Source: DASSNU01 sp035701265 (GTDB lineage: Bacteria; Gemmatimonadota; Gemmatimonadetes; Gemmatimonadales; Gemmatimonadaceae). From it: a stretch of 64,000 bases of DNA. Below, piece after piece: positions 8,337 through 17,042 of this stretch (position 1 is its first letter; each line of letters begins with the position of its first letter). Below the pieces are notes generated by a model. The model had not been told where the DNA came from. It made no database searches and worked only from the letters and a program-made list of their open reading frames with translations. The stretch spans positions 62,001 to 126,000 of the forward strand of contig DASSNU010000009.1 in the NCBI GenBank assembly GCA_035701265.1, written 5' to 3'. Both the position numbers and the translations under genes were made by a program.

Positions 8337-8576
8337 TCACGGAGGGCCGATGGTGATTCCACTCCACGCCGGAGGGTCGCTGGCCGGAAAGCTGTTGCGC
8401 GATGCATCGTCCACGCACTCGTCGACACGGCGCGCCTCGCGCGCCGCGGCGGATTCGGCCGTGCTCCCCTTCCCGCGCTCGACCTCATCCGCAGCGCTCT
8501 CACTGCGCTCCGACGTGCCACCCGCGGCGCCGCGTGGCGCCGGGCGGCGCTCCGGAACGTCCATAGCTTCTCGCAC
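8337..8576 (-). CDS. Small hydrophilic protein with SFPASDPPAW motif
   Basis: This 79-residue protein starts at the GTG at 8576, chosen because AAGGAGG sits five bases upstream; a later in-frame ATG has no such site. It is charged, with no membrane segment, and ends with DDASRNSFPASDPPAWSG. A C-terminal (S)FPASDPPAW signature recurs in short uncharacterised bacterial proteins, to my knowledge without assigned function. It lies between iorA and a ferritin-like gene on the same strand, in a run of genes that look stress-related. Confidence 0.65.
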   Translation of the reverse strand: MREAMDVPERRPAPRGAAGGTSERSESAADEVERGKGSTAESAAAREARRVDECVDDASRNSFPASDPPAWSGITIGPP

Positions 8577-8717
8577 GATGTCCTCCTTCACGCCTGCCAC
8601 TGTAGTCGACACTGCACCGGCGGCGGCAGCGCCGGCGGCGCGGGGGAACCCGCAGCAGCGCGCCGGCGCTGCCACACCTCAGCGCTCGCGTCAGTAGTTT
8701 GCGCTCGAGTGCCGCCG

Positions 8718-9293
8718 CTACGCCACCGACGGCGGCTCGCCGTGGCGTCCGCTCGCCGCCATGTCGTCGAGCGCCGGTTGCCGCCGCGAGCTGGATGTCC
8801 CGCGCGCCACCCCGCCCTCGCGCGCCACGTTCCGCGGGCGCTCGCTCTCCCTGCTGCCGCGCGCGGTATCGGCCAGCACCAGACGCAGCTCGTTCCGGTG
8901 GCGCGTCTCATCCTCGATCACCGCATCGATGGCCACCGCCAGTCCGTGCTCGCCGACCGCATCCGCCTGCGCGCGGCGCGTGACGTACCGCTCGATGGCC
9001 GCCTCCTCCGCCGCGAGCGCGGCGCGCAACATCCCTTCCGGATCGCTGGGCACGGTGAAACTCGCCGCGCTCACCGTGGGGGTGCCCCCCAGCGCGGCGA
9101 TCGCATCGGCCAACAGCTCCGCGTGCGAGAGCTCGTCGGCAATCTCGCCGCTGAAGAACGCGCGGAGCGTGAGCCGCGAGCTCCCCCGCACCACGCTGGC
9201 GAAGGTGCGATACTGGATGACCGAGCTGTACTCGTTCGACAGGTCCTCGTTCAGCCCGGCAATGAGATCCGATACCTCAGGACGTGTCGTCAT
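8718..9293 (-). CDS. Ferritin-like four-helix protein
   Basis: This 191-residue protein has iron-ligand-type motifs of the ferritin/rubrerythrin superfamily on successive helices: LSNEYSSVIQY near 20, EIADELSHAELLAD near 50, AAEEAAIERY near 95 and EDETRHRNEL near 127. A polar, disordered tail of about 50 residues follows. Likely roles are iron storage or detoxification of iron and peroxide in the cytoplasm. It lies three bases downstream of the baeRF-like gene and is probably co-transcribed with it. The tail is longer than in typical members, and the specific subfamily is uncertain. Confidence 0.8.
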   Translation of the reverse strand: MTTRPEVSDLIAGLNEDLSNEYSSVIQYRTFASVVRGSSRLTLRAFFSGEIADELSHAELLADAIAALGGTPTVSAASFTVPSDPEGMLRAALAAEEAAIERYVTRRAQADAVGEHGLAVAIDAVIEDETRHRNELRLVLADTARGSRESERPRNVAREGGVARGTSSSRRQPALDDMAASGRHGEPPSVA

Positions 9294-9296
9294 GGG

Positions 9297-10460
9297 TCAG
9301 GCCTCCTGGGTGCCGTAGGTCGATACCGTCCCCTGCTCCTGCATTACGTGGTCCATCGTTGCCGCTCCACCCAGACGGAATCGCAGTCGGGCGGCAATTC
9401 CATCGGACGTGTCGTCCAACCGCTCCGCCGCTTCGCCGGAGAGCACCTCCACTTCCGCGCCCTGGATGAGCGCGGCACGCACCGCCTGTTCCGCGTCCTC
9501 CGGGTGCAGGCGCAGGAACTCCGGCGAGAGGAGCAGCTGGTCCACCGCGCGAGCATGCAGTGCACGCACGGTGGAGCGTATGCCGGCCGCGCCGCGCCCC
9601 GATGCGCCCGCGTACTCGAGCAGACGGTCGAGCAGGAGACCGGCGTGCCGTGCCCTCAGCGTGCGCACGGCGTCTTCCGCGGAGCGCACGATGTCCGCCT
9701 CCCGGGCGTCGTGGTCGAGCGGGTCCCACGTGACCGCGCGCCGCGCGAGCTGCGGCGGCAGCGCTTCGCCGGCACGATGCGCCCACGTGCGCGTTCCGCC
9801 GATCACGATCCAGCTGTCGCGTCCCGCCAGCTCCATGAGCGTGTCGCAGAGCGAGATGAGCAATCGGTCGAACGCCGCCGTCCGCCGCCGCTGTGCCTCC
9901 TCCGTCGATACCGCGGCGCGCGGAGCGGGATACGAGTGGCCGCGCCGGTCATCCGAGATCGCGACATCGGCCGCTCCCTCCTGCCCTGCGAACAGCGTCG
10001 CCTCCGGCAGCGCGGTGAGCCTGCCCCACGCGTAGTGGTAGAAGCGCGCCGAGCGTGAATCGACGAGCACGACGATCGCCGATCGGTGCTGTTTGAGCGA
10101 GCGCACGTACGGCGACACGAACGGTCCATCGCGCCAGACGGTGAGCGTGGGAACGCGCACCGGCAGCTCGGCGGCGTATCGCGCGCCGTCCGCGGTGAGG
10201 AACGCCACCCATCCGGGCGCACCCCACACGCGATCGAGCGGCGGGAGGGGCTGGTTCAGGAACCCCATCGCGCGGTCGAACTCGATCCGCTCCGCGGCGT
10301 TCGTCAGGCCGGCGCGCACCGCGCGCAACGCGCTGCCGAGCGCGGGGCGCCATGCGCCGCGCATGGCGGGGTTCGTCACTCTCGCGTCGTGGTAGACGGA
10401 AAGCACCTTGGTGCTGGCGAGCTCGCGCACCAGCTCTCGCAATTGCACGGGCGTCAGCAT
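9297..10460 (-). CDS. baeRF-type (bacterial eRF1-like) protein
   Basis: This 387-residue cytoplasmic protein resembles the bacterial archaeo-eukaryotic release factor (baeRF) families. It has an N-terminal module (VLSVYHDAR, GWVAFLT), a central eRF1-like domain (IVVLVDSRSARFYHYAWGRL near 130-150) and a C-terminal domain with DSWIVIGGTRTW and EVEVLSGEAAERL. The family is proposed to act at stalled ribosomes or in stress, and biochemical evidence is limited. A GGAGG site precedes the ATG at 10460. It is adjacent to the ferritin-like gene downstream and a DksA-type gene upstream, consistent with a stress operon. Confidence 0.75.
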   Translation of the reverse strand: MLTPVQLRELVRELASTKVLSVYHDARVTNPAMRGAWRPALGSALRAVRAGLTNAAERIEFDRAMGFLNQPLPPLDRVWGAPGWVAFLTADGARYAAELPVRVPTLTVWRDGPFVSPYVRSLKQHRSAIVVLVDSRSARFYHYAWGRLTALPEATLFAGQEGAADVAISDDRRGHSYPAPRAAVSTEEAQRRRTAAFDRLLISLCDTLMELAGRDSWIVIGGTRTWAHRAGEALPPQLARRAVTWDPLDHDAREADIVRSAEDAVRTLRARHAGLLLDRLLEYAGASGRGAAGIRSTVRALHARAVDQLLLSPEFLRLHPEDAEQAVRAALIQGAEVEVLSGEAAERLDDTSDGIAARLRFRLGGAATMDHVMQEQGTVSTYGTQEA

Positions 10461-10483
10461 GTCGACCTCCGGACATCTGGTCA

Positions 10484-10508
10484 GTCGGCGCCGGCTGACG
10501 GCGCCGAC
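10484..10508 (-). terminator. Hairpin between the DksA-like and baeRF-like genes
   Basis: A perfect 9-bp inverted repeat (gtcggcgcc and its complement) with a seven-base loop lies in the 103-bp gap after the DksA-like stop. There is no T tract, so it may only weaken read-through or protect RNA ends. Confidence 0.4.
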
Positions 10509-10563
10509 ATCATGTTTGCGAACCGGAACCTCCGCTCACATCCTGCGTGCAGATGCGGCATGG

Positions 10564-10932
10564 CTACGCACGCCCGCCGCACGCCATGCAGTAGGCCGCT
10601 TCGGGCATCACCATCAACCGTCCGTACGGAATCGGTTGCTGGCAGCTCACGCATCGGCCGTAGCTGCCGTTGTTCATGCGCTCCAGCGCCTCGATGATCG
10701 CCGCGTGGCGCAGCGCCGCGCGTCCGGCCAGCGCCGCGGTCACTTCCGTGCGCTCTTCCATGCCGCCGTCGTGCACGCGTGCGTCGGCGCCATCGGCTGG
10801 TGTGTCTTCCGCTCTGCTGGCCGCTCGGGTCATCGATCGCTCGAAGCGCGCAAGCTCCAGGCGCAGCTCGGCCTCGAGCTCGCGGCGCTGCGCTCGCGTC
10901 AGTCCAGGTGCGCGTGTCAGAGTGCTTGCCAT
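10564..10932 (-). CDS. DksA/TraR-family zinc-finger protein
   Basis: This 122-residue protein has an N-terminal helical region (RRELEAELRLELARFERS) and a C-terminal four-cysteine zinc finger (YGRCVSCQQPIPYGRL, then YCMACGG). This layout is typical of DksA/TraR proteins that bind the RNA polymerase secondary channel. The start at 10932 has a GGAGG site. An acidic pair at a coiled-coil tip, as in E. coli DksA, is not obvious, so it may be a general DksA-like stress protein. It is first in a probable run with the baeRF-like and ferritin-like genes. Confidence 0.85.
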   Translation of the reverse strand: MASTLTRAPGLTRAQRRELEAELRLELARFERSMTRAASRAEDTPADGADARVHDGGMEERTEVTAALAGRAALRHAAIIEALERMNNGSYGRCVSCQQPIPYGRLMVMPEAAYCMACGGRA

Positions 10933-11775
10933 GTTGAACCTCCGGTCGTGGAACCATCCTGGTCCCGCGTGATCGCCGTGCGAGCCATGGGAGGAAGCGG
11001 CCGGCTCCGTGCATGGTGGCATTGGGAGTCGCGTGTCCGATGCCGTTCCGGTGCACGTCGCCGGCGCGCTTCTCCCCATGCTGCGCGCGCGGGGTGACGT
11101 CTCTCTCCTGTGCGCGACCGGATGCGGCGCGGCAGATGCACGACGCCCCACCCGGCTCGGACGCGCAGGTGGGGCGTGGAGTGCTTCGCCTGTGGCTGAA
11201 TGTCGGGTCAACCGCTTCCGCGGCGCACCCGATCAGCTCCCCTGCGCGTACGAATCGTTGTCGGCAACGCGTCGCCAGCCGCCCGGGGCGTCCGGGGGTG
11301 CGCGACGTTGCCGCTCGTGATGAGGCGCATCTCGGAGACACGCGTGCCACGCGCCCCCCGATTGGCGTCCCACCCACGATGCAGCCGCTCCGGCGGACAC
11401 AATCCCACCGGCCGGCAGGCCATGAATCGGCCGGTGCCGGTGGCAGTACTGTGTCGGTCGACGGTTGCGGCGATGGACATCACCATACTCCCCTGCTGGC
11501 TACGATTGCGGCGCCCGAGCGTCGGGCTCCTTCCTCTCATACCCGCCAGAAGCACAAAAGTCGCGCCTCGAGATCACGGCGCCGGGCGGTGCTTCACTCG
11601 GCGCGAGGACCATGTCGCCGCGGCACACGTGGCCGCCGGACCGGATCGTTCGTGAACATCGGGACGCGACTCCCTGCGTGAATGACTAGCCGCAGGTGTG
11701 CGCGAAATCAAGCCGTGCGCCGAGCACTCCGTCGCGAAGAGTACCGCGTTGCGGAGACACCAGCGCTCTGCGGCC
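10933..11775. other. Gene-free stretch of 843 bp
   Basis: Several open frames cross this stretch, but they have the biased composition of random high-GC sequence and no good starts. The only clear structure is the 10-bp inverted repeat at 11143-11177. I see no RNA gene. Confidence 0.45.
11143..11177. repeat. Inverted repeat, 10-bp perfect arms
   Basis: The arms acgccccacc (11143-11152) and ggtggggcgt (11168-11177) pair perfectly around a 15-base loop. It is not followed by a T run on either strand and lies about 600 bp from the nearest gene end. Its function is unknown. Confidence 0.5.
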
Positions 11776-14700
11776 TTACCGTCCCCCCCCCACCGCCCCC
11801 GTCTGCGCCACCGCGCCGGTGCTCCGCCCGGCGTCCAGATCGTTCCAGTTCATGATCGCGTTGAAGCCGAGCATGTACGTCCCCTGCGTCTGCCACCGCC
11901 AGAAGGGACGGATGGCGAACATCACGATGTGCCCCTTCCCCACGCGCTCGTCCACCACCTGCGCGCGGTTCGAGAGCGCTTCCCCGCCGAGCAGCGTTCC
12001 GGAGAGGAGCATGTCCGCCGGCCGCTGCGGGAAGCGCATGATGAGACGCGGACCGTCCGATGCCGTGTCGCTCTCAGCCGCCGCACCACCGCGCGCACCG
12101 CCGCGAGACACCGTAGTCTGTGCACTCGCGCCCCCTGCGCCGCCACGCGCGCCCGCTCCGCCACGCTCGGCGCTCGCACTCTCCGCCGCTGCGCGCGCGC
12201 CTCGTGCACCCGCGCCACGCCGGCGCGCGCTGTCGCCGCCGGCACGCGCGCCGTCCGGATTCCACGGTGAGAGCGGCATGGGCGTGGCCATCGGCGTCAC
12301 GTCCTGCCCAACGGACGAGCCGCGCCGGCCAAAGCCGCCGAACCCGCCACCCGCACCCTGCACGCGCATCACCGGACCCTGATTGAAGTACACCGGCAGC
12401 TCGTCGCGACCATAGCCGTACACGATGGGACTCGTCATGTCGGCGATCACGCCGCGCATCACGCTCCCGCGCGCGAACAGGCTGTCCGGCTCCTCGATCG
12501 TCACACCCGGCGTCAGGTTGTAGCTCGGGAAGATGGTGGACGTGCCGCCTTCCACGATCAGCGTCCCGCCCTGCTGCACGAACTCGTACAGCGCCTGGAT
12601 CCCATCCAGCCCGATCCCGCCGCGGATGTCATCCGACGCGTCGGGCGTGCCCAGGCTCTGGAACTCCGATGTCTTGCGATACGGCAACGGCGTGGGACCA
12701 TCCTTCGCGATCCCGTTCACCATGCTCTGCACGCTGCCGCTGATGTGCGGGAGGACGATCACGTCGTACTTCTGCCGCAGCTTCCCCTGGCGCAGCGTGT
12801 TGCCGCCGAAGTAGGTGTACGGAATGCCGTAGTTGTCGAGCGCGGCGCGCACCCACCCTTCGTCCTGCGTGCGCGTCCAGCTGTGCACGTAGCCGATGCG
12901 CGGCACGTCCAGCGCGTGCGTCTTCACGCTCGGCGCGGCGTCCATCGCGTACGCCGAGAGCCCGAGCTGCGTGAGCGCCGGCTCCAGCACGCCACGGTCG
13001 GCGCTCGGGATGATGATCGCTCCCGCGCGGAAGTGGTGTCCCGCGGCGTCGAAGTCCTCCTCGGCCGCCTGCATCTTCACCTTCGCGAAGCGGAAGCGGA
13101 ACGCGGCCACGTTGTTGTCCGCCGCGTTGTCCACCACCAGCACGCTCCCCGTGCCGGTGATTCCCCCGGGCGCGACGGCGTTCGTGTCGAGCGGCGTCAT
13201 CGGTTGCTCGAGCAGGCTCCTGTCGTTCACCGCGGTGATCGTCACGTCACGCATGAGCGGGAACGTCCACCCCGTGTCGTCGTACGGCGACGGGTTCTTG
13301 GGGGAGAAGTGCTGGAGCGAAAAGTACATGTCCGCCAGCGTGCGGTACGGCTGGTCGCCGCGGATGATGTAGTCCCCCGGCTCGACGGACACGTTGCCCG
13401 CCGTGAACGCCTTCGTCGCGACGTGCACCTCCAGCCCCTGCGCGCGGAGATCGTTCACCGCGTCGGCCGCGTTCGCCTTCCGCCGCTGCCTGGCCGGAAT
13501 CACCCACCCGAACACCGGGCCCGTCTTCCCCTTGTCCACCGCACGGACGTTCTTGCGCCAGAAGTTGTCCAGGTAGAGTTCCTTGTTCTTCGCCACGTGC
13601 GAGAGCGCGAACAGGATGGCCGACTCCTGGATGTTGGTGTTGTTGCGCGGTCCCCAGTTGATGCTGTCGAGCGGCGGGTTGGGACGGAACCACTCGCGGC
13701 TCGTCGTGGTGGGGCGCGGCTTCACCACGTAGTTGTCCGGGCCGTAGCTCTGCACCTCGTAGAACCGCCCCATCTCGTTGTGCGTGTGCGCGATGAAAAA
13801 GAGGTAGTTGGGCGTCCACCCATCGTAGAATCCGTACGTCCACACCCCCGGCACTCCACGCTTCGTCATCTCCATCACGTCGTTCTCGGCCAGCATCCAC
13901 CACTCGTCGATCGTGATCGGATCGATGGATTCGTTGTACGGACCGGTGCCGGTGGAGGCGTAGAGATACGTCTGCGCCTCGTGCAGGTCGTGCAGGATCG
14001 TGGGATGCCACTGCAGCACGGCCTTCGTGGTGTTCTGCGTGAGCTTGAGGAACTGCCCCATCCCATCGCGGTTGTTGTCGTGCTGCACGTACTTCCCCCA
14101 GTACATGAGCGGCAGCCGCGTGGCGCCCTTGGGAAGCTTCTTGTTGAAGTAGTACGTGTCCACCGCCTTGTCGCGCCCGTCCGGCTCGATCACCGGCGTG
14201 ATGAGGACGATGACGTTGTTCCGGATGTTCGTGATGAATTGCGACGAGTCCACCGCCAGCCGGTAGGCGAGCTCCATGAGCATCTCCGGCCCGCCGAATT
14301 CGGGGGAGTGGATGCCGCTCGTCATGTAGTAGATGGGCTTGGCGGTGTGCATGAGCTGCTGCGCGTGCTCGGGCGTGGTCTTCCGCGGATCGCCCAACGC
14401 GGCGAGCATGTCGCGATACGTGTCGAGTTGCTCGATGGTCTGTTCATCGGCCACCGCCGCGAGGATCATGTCGCGCCCTTCCTCGGTCTTTCCGATGCGC
14501 CAGACCTTCACCCGCGGCGATGCCGCGTCGAGCGCATCGAAGTAGCGATAGATGTCGGCGGTGCGATCGAGGATGCCGGGGGCGCCGATGATGTGTCCGA
14601 GCACCTTGAGCGGCGTCGGGACGGTGGCCGAGGCCGGCAGGTAGTCCACGAGCTCCGTGGAGATGCGCGGATCCTGGAGGTCTTGCTTGATCTGCGCCGT

Positions 14701-14808
14701 GTACGCCGAGTCGATCGCCTGCTGCGCGCGGGCGATGGTGGGGATCGTGACCGCGGCCGCTGCGGCAATGGCGCACAGCGCAGGGCGGATGCGGATGGAG
14801 TGGGACAT
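11776..14808 (-). CDS. Secreted M14-family zinc carboxypeptidase-like protein (1010 aa)
   Basis: A signal peptide (MSHSIRIRPALCAIAAAAAV, processed near ARAQ) fixes the start at 14808, behind a GAGGAG site. The M14 peptidase domain spans about residues 60-400. Its zinc-site motif GIHSPEFGG supplies the HxxE pair. A conserved HDLHEAQTY segment follows, probably with the third ligand. A long C-terminal part (about 500-1010) contains a glutamine-amidotransferase-like region (YDVIVLPHISG, LIVEGG) and a low-complexity Ala/Gly/Arg-rich linker near 870-920. This very long form is, to my knowledge, common in Gemmatimonadota and related phyla. It probably digests peptides outside the inner membrane. 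Confidence 0.88.
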   Translation of the reverse strand: MSHSIRIRPALCAIAAAAAVTIPTIARAQQAIDSAYTAQIKQDLQDPRISTELVDYLPASATVPTPLKVLGHIIGAPGILDRTADIYRYFDALDAASPRVKVWRIGKTEEGRDMILAAVADEQTIEQLDTYRDMLAALGDPRKTTPEHAQQLMHTAKPIYYMTSGIHSPEFGGPEMLMELAYRLAVDSSQFITNIRNNVIVLITPVIEPDGRDKAVDTYYFNKKLPKGATRLPLMYWGKYVQHDNNRDGMGQFLKLTQNTTKAVLQWHPTILHDLHEAQTYLYASTGTGPYNESIDPITIDEWWMLAENDVMEMTKRGVPGVWTYGFYDGWTPNYLFFIAHTHNEMGRFYEVQSYGPDNYVVKPRPTTTSREWFRPNPPLDSINWGPRNNTNIQESAILFALSHVAKNKELYLDNFWRKNVRAVDKGKTGPVFGWVIPARQRRKANAADAVNDLRAQGLEVHVATKAFTAGNVSVEPGDYIIRGDQPYRTLADMYFSLQHFSPKNPSPYDDTGWTFPLMRDVTITAVNDRSLLEQPMTPLDTNAVAPGGITGTGSVLVVDNAADNNVAAFRFRFAKVKMQAAEEDFDAAGHHFRAGAIIIPSADRGVLEPALTQLGLSAYAMDAAPSVKTHALDVPRIGYVHSWTRTQDEGWVRAALDNYGIPYTYFGGNTLRQGKLRQKYDVIVLPHISGSVQSMVNGIAKDGPTPLPYRKTSEFQSLGTPDASDDIRGGIGLDGIQALYEFVQQGGTLIVEGGTSTIFPSYNLTPGVTIEEPDSLFARGSVMRGVIADMTSPIVYGYGRDELPVYFNQGPVMRVQGAGGGFGGFGRRGSSVGQDVTPMATPMPLSPWNPDGARAGGDSARRRGAGARGARAAAESASAERGGAGARGGAGGASAQTTVSRGGARGGAAAESDTASDGPRLIMRFPQRPADMLLSGTLLGGEALSNRAQVVDERVGKGHIVMFAIRPFWRWQTQGTYMLGFNAIMNWNDLDAGRSTGAVAQTGAVGGGR

Positions 14809-14950
14809 CCTGTCTCCTCTCGAGCGGGGGTCGAGCGGTGCGGAGAGCACCGGGATGGAGGTGGCGTTCGATGGAATACGCACGCGGAGGGCGCGGCGTT
14901 CGGAGAACCTGTGCGCGGCCGGGGCCGACGGCAAGCGATTGGCGCAGGGG

Positions 14951-15484
14951 TCACCCGCCGAGCAGGTCCTCGAGCACGAGCCGTGTCTTGGGGAGGAGCT
15001 GTGATGCGTCGAAGTAGCGTGTGACGATGGCGAACGCTTCATCGGCGCTCGTGACGTTCAGAGAGCGAAGCAGATAGCGCACGTCGTCCAGGTCGTGGAA
15101 CTCCTCGCCCAGGCGCAGCGCCGCGCACTTCATGGCGAGCAGGTATTCGGGACGGGCCACGAAGACGCGAAGATGGGGAAGCTCCAGGAAGGGGCCGAAG
15201 TCCCCGCGTGCACCGAGGAAGCCCTTCACCGCGTCGTTGAGCCACGTATCGGGAACATTGGCGCGGGCCGCGACGCGCGCGGCTGCCTGGCGGACGAGCG
15301 TCGCCGGCTTGAAGAATGCGTCGACGTCTCGCGTTGCGGGGCGTGCGTCCAGGGCCAGGCACATGACCGCGCCACCGACCACGTACAGCTCGCCTTCGAC
15401 GCCTGCCGCTGCAAGCTCCTCGTCGAGGAGCGTGAACAGGTGCCGAATGTCTGCGCGGGAGAGGAGGACGGGACGAGGCCTCAT
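14951..15484 (-). CDS. Nucleotidyltransferase-fold protein, probable toxin of a TA pair
   Basis: This 177-residue protein carries the polymerase-beta-like nucleotidyltransferase signature: VVGGAVMCLALDARPATRDVD (about 35-55), with GG followed by a D-x-D-type pair. It resembles DUF6036/AbiEii-like nucleotidyltransferases, many of which are toxins that modify RNA or proteins. Downstream residues (YLLAMKCAALRLGEEFHDLDDV) match the helical part of that family. It follows a ribbon-helix-helix gene by 58 bp on the same strand, the usual antitoxin-then-toxin order. Toxicity and target are inferred; an ordinary substrate-modifying nucleotidyltransferase is possible. Confidence 0.75.
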   Translation of the reverse strand: MRPRPVLLSRADIRHLFTLLDEELAAAGVEGELYVVGGAVMCLALDARPATRDVDAFFKPATLVRQAAARVAARANVPDTWLNDAVKGFLGARGDFGPFLELPHLRVFVARPEYLLAMKCAALRLGEEFHDLDDVRYLLRSLNVTSADEAFAIVTRYFDASQLLPKTRLVLEDLLGG

Positions 15485-15542
15485 GGTGCAGCCGGTGGCA
15501 TCGGCGTACGCTCGGCCATCGGGATCGCGCGTACGGGGGCGC

Positions 15543-16031
15543 TCACACGCGTGCCCCGATGGTCGAGTCCACGAAGAGATTCCGGCGCCTGAACGTCACG
15601 GGCGACGCGCGGAGCAGGTGCAGGCGAAGCCCCGGCAGGTCCGTGGCGAAGTACGGGACATCGAGCGGAGGGATGGACGCCGTCCACGATGGCGGATCGA
15701 CCGCTTTCGCGACCGCGCACTCTTCGACCATGGCCGCGACATAGTTCCGGAGAAAGGGCGAGAGCCTTTCCGTGTCGTCCGCCTGCACCGCATCCGCCAG
15801 CTCCGCAGGGGCAAGCGTCGCGAGCAGATCATGTAACTCCGCGAGTGCGAATCGGTAATCGTCTCCGCGCGCCAGCACGCGGAGGATCTCCTGAAATCGG
15901 AGCCTGGCGGGAGGCAGCACCCGGCCCAGGACGTAGGCGGACACGTCCTGCCCGGCAGCAGCAGCCAGGCGTTTGAGCGCTGCTTTCTGGCGTGCCGAGA
16001 CGCGGATCTGGAGCTGGGCGGTCTTGGGCAT
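15543..16031 (-). CDS. Ribbon-helix-helix protein, probable antitoxin and autorepressor
   Basis: The N-terminus (PKTAQLQIRVSARQKAALKR and on to about residue 42) fits a ribbon-helix-helix DNA-binding fold. A longer helical middle follows. The C-terminus ends with LRASPVTFRRRNLFVDSTI, a segment I associate with partners of DUF6036-type nucleotidyltransferases, where it may embrace the toxin. The start codon lies 27 bp from a perfect 32-bp palindrome, as expected for an autoregulated TA operon. It has 162 residues and no membrane segment. The DNA-binding and antitoxin roles are inferred from fold and context. Confidence 0.75.
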   Translation of the reverse strand: MPKTAQLQIRVSARQKAALKRLAAAAGQDVSAYVLGRVLPPARLRFQEILRVLARGDDYRFALAELHDLLATLAPAELADAVQADDTERLSPFLRNYVAAMVEECAVAKAVDPPSWTASIPPLDVPYFATDLPGLRLHLLRASPVTFRRRNLFVDSTIGARV

Positions 16032-16043
16032 CGTCCCTGCAAG

Positions 16044-16085
16044 CTACGATCCGCCTGTCATGCTGTCAATACGTACGTATTGACA
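16044..16085 (-). promoter_or_regulatory. Putative sigma-70 promoter of the TA operon
   Basis: On the minus strand a perfect TTGACA box (16064-16059) lies in the palindrome's outer arm. It is followed 17 bases later by TAGCTT (three of six matches to TATAAT), about 10 bases before the ATG-proximal AGGGACG. Repressor bound to the palindrome would cover the -35 box. The -10 match is weak, so the exact start site is uncertain. Confidence 0.5.
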
Positions 16086-16090
16086 GCATG
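16059..16090. promoter_or_regulatory. Perfect 32-bp palindromic operator
   Basis: The half catgctgtcaatacgt (16059-16074) is followed directly by its exact reverse complement (16075-16090). It lies just upstream of the ribbon-helix-helix gene and overlaps its -35 box. Such a site suits cooperative binding by two or more ribbon-helix-helix dimers. The palindrome is also AT-richer than its surroundings. Confidence 0.8.
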
Positions 16091-16280
16091 TGCCCGTGCG
16101 CCCGGGCGGGTGACGAGCGCGTCGCGGGATCGACATACGGTACGGTCGCCCCACACTCCGTGGTGCCGCCCACCACATATTGCACCGGGGCGCAACGAGG
16201 CGATGCCGCCGCGTCCGGGCTGCGCGGCAGCTTTCACGCCCCATGGCCCGTTGCCCCGTTCCTCGAGCGCCGAGCAGATT

Positions 16281-16871
16281 ATGGGCATGCCCGCCGAAGC
16301 GCGCCCCCGCTGGACGGCCGACGAAGTCCGCCGCGAGCTCATGGACGAGGCGCGACACTGGCCGCGCTACGAGCTCGTGGACGGCGAGCTGCTGGTGACG
16401 CCCTCCCCGCGCATGGCGCATCATCGCGCGCTGGAGTGGTTGGCGGATCGGCTCAAGCCGTACGTGCTGCGCGAGCAATTGGGCGAGCTGGCACGCAGCC
16501 CCGCCGATCTCGAGCTCGAGCCAGGGACGATCGTGCAGCCGGACCTCTTCCTCATTCCGCGCGAGGTGGCCACTCACGCGCGCGAGTGGTCCGACGTCAC
16601 CCATCTCTCGCTCGTCATCGAGGTGCTCTCGCCTGGCTCGGCGAGACAGGATCGAGGGCCCAAACGCGAGCTCTACCAGCGCGCCGGGGTGGACGAGTAC
16701 TGGATCGTGGATCTGGACTCGCGGCTGGTGGAACGATGGACGCCGAGCGACGAGCGCCCGGAGATCGTAAGAGAGCGCCTCACATGGCACTCGGCCGGAG
16801 CCGCGGCGCCGCTCTTCCTCGATCTGCGAGAGCTGTTCGACGCGCCGTGCCCCGTGGAGGGCGACCGGTAG
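16281..16871 (+). CDS. Uma2-family (DUF820) endonuclease-like protein, copy 1
   Basis: This 196-residue protein has the PD-(D/E)XK nuclease-like core of the Uma2 family: YELVDGELLVTPSPRMAH (about 34-51), TIVQPDLFLIP (about 95-105), LVIEVLSPGSARQDRGPK (about 120-137) and YQRAGVDEYWIVDLD. The putative catalytic D/ExK set is intact (QPD, EVLSP, K in KRELY). The start at 16281 is preceded by gccgagcagatt, also conserved at copy 2. Uma2 proteins are abundant in cyanobacteria and some soil bacteria, with unproven function. No ribosome-binding site is obvious. Copy 2 at 19751 has the same length. Confidence 0.85.
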   Translation: MGMPAEARPRWTADEVRRELMDEARHWPRYELVDGELLVTPSPRMAHHRALEWLADRLKPYVLREQLGELARSPADLELEPGTIVQPDLFLIPREVATHAREWSDVTHLSLVIEVLSPGSARQDRGPKRELYQRAGVDEYWIVDLDSRLVERWTPSDERPEIVRERLTWHSAGAAAPLFLDLRELFDAPCPVEGDR

Positions 16872-17042
16872 GACGGGCACGAGACGCCACCCAGTCGAAC
16901 GGCTCTCATTCTTTCCGTCGCCGAATCACGCCCGCGCCAGGACGTGCCTACCCGGCCGGCGTGTATCCGCGCTGCACGATCCGTCACTCCGCCCTGCCCC
17001 AACCGACGGCGTGCTCCTCGCGCCACGTACTCCGCGCGCGAC

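Noticed and set aside
11200..11655. Possible small gene in the 10933-11775 gap
   Set aside because: The frame lacks a convincing start, has no recognisable motif and its residue composition matches random high-GC sequence.
12745..15024. Long plus-strand open frame (759 codons) opposite the M14 peptidase
   Set aside because: It is an antisense shadow of the peptidase gene caused by high third-base GC; the residues are Arg/His/Val-rich and match no protein.
16059..16090. Palindrome as an attachment site or terminator
   Set aside because: There is no integrase or repeat copy elsewhere in the window, no T tract follows it, and its place next to a repressor-like gene fits an operator better.
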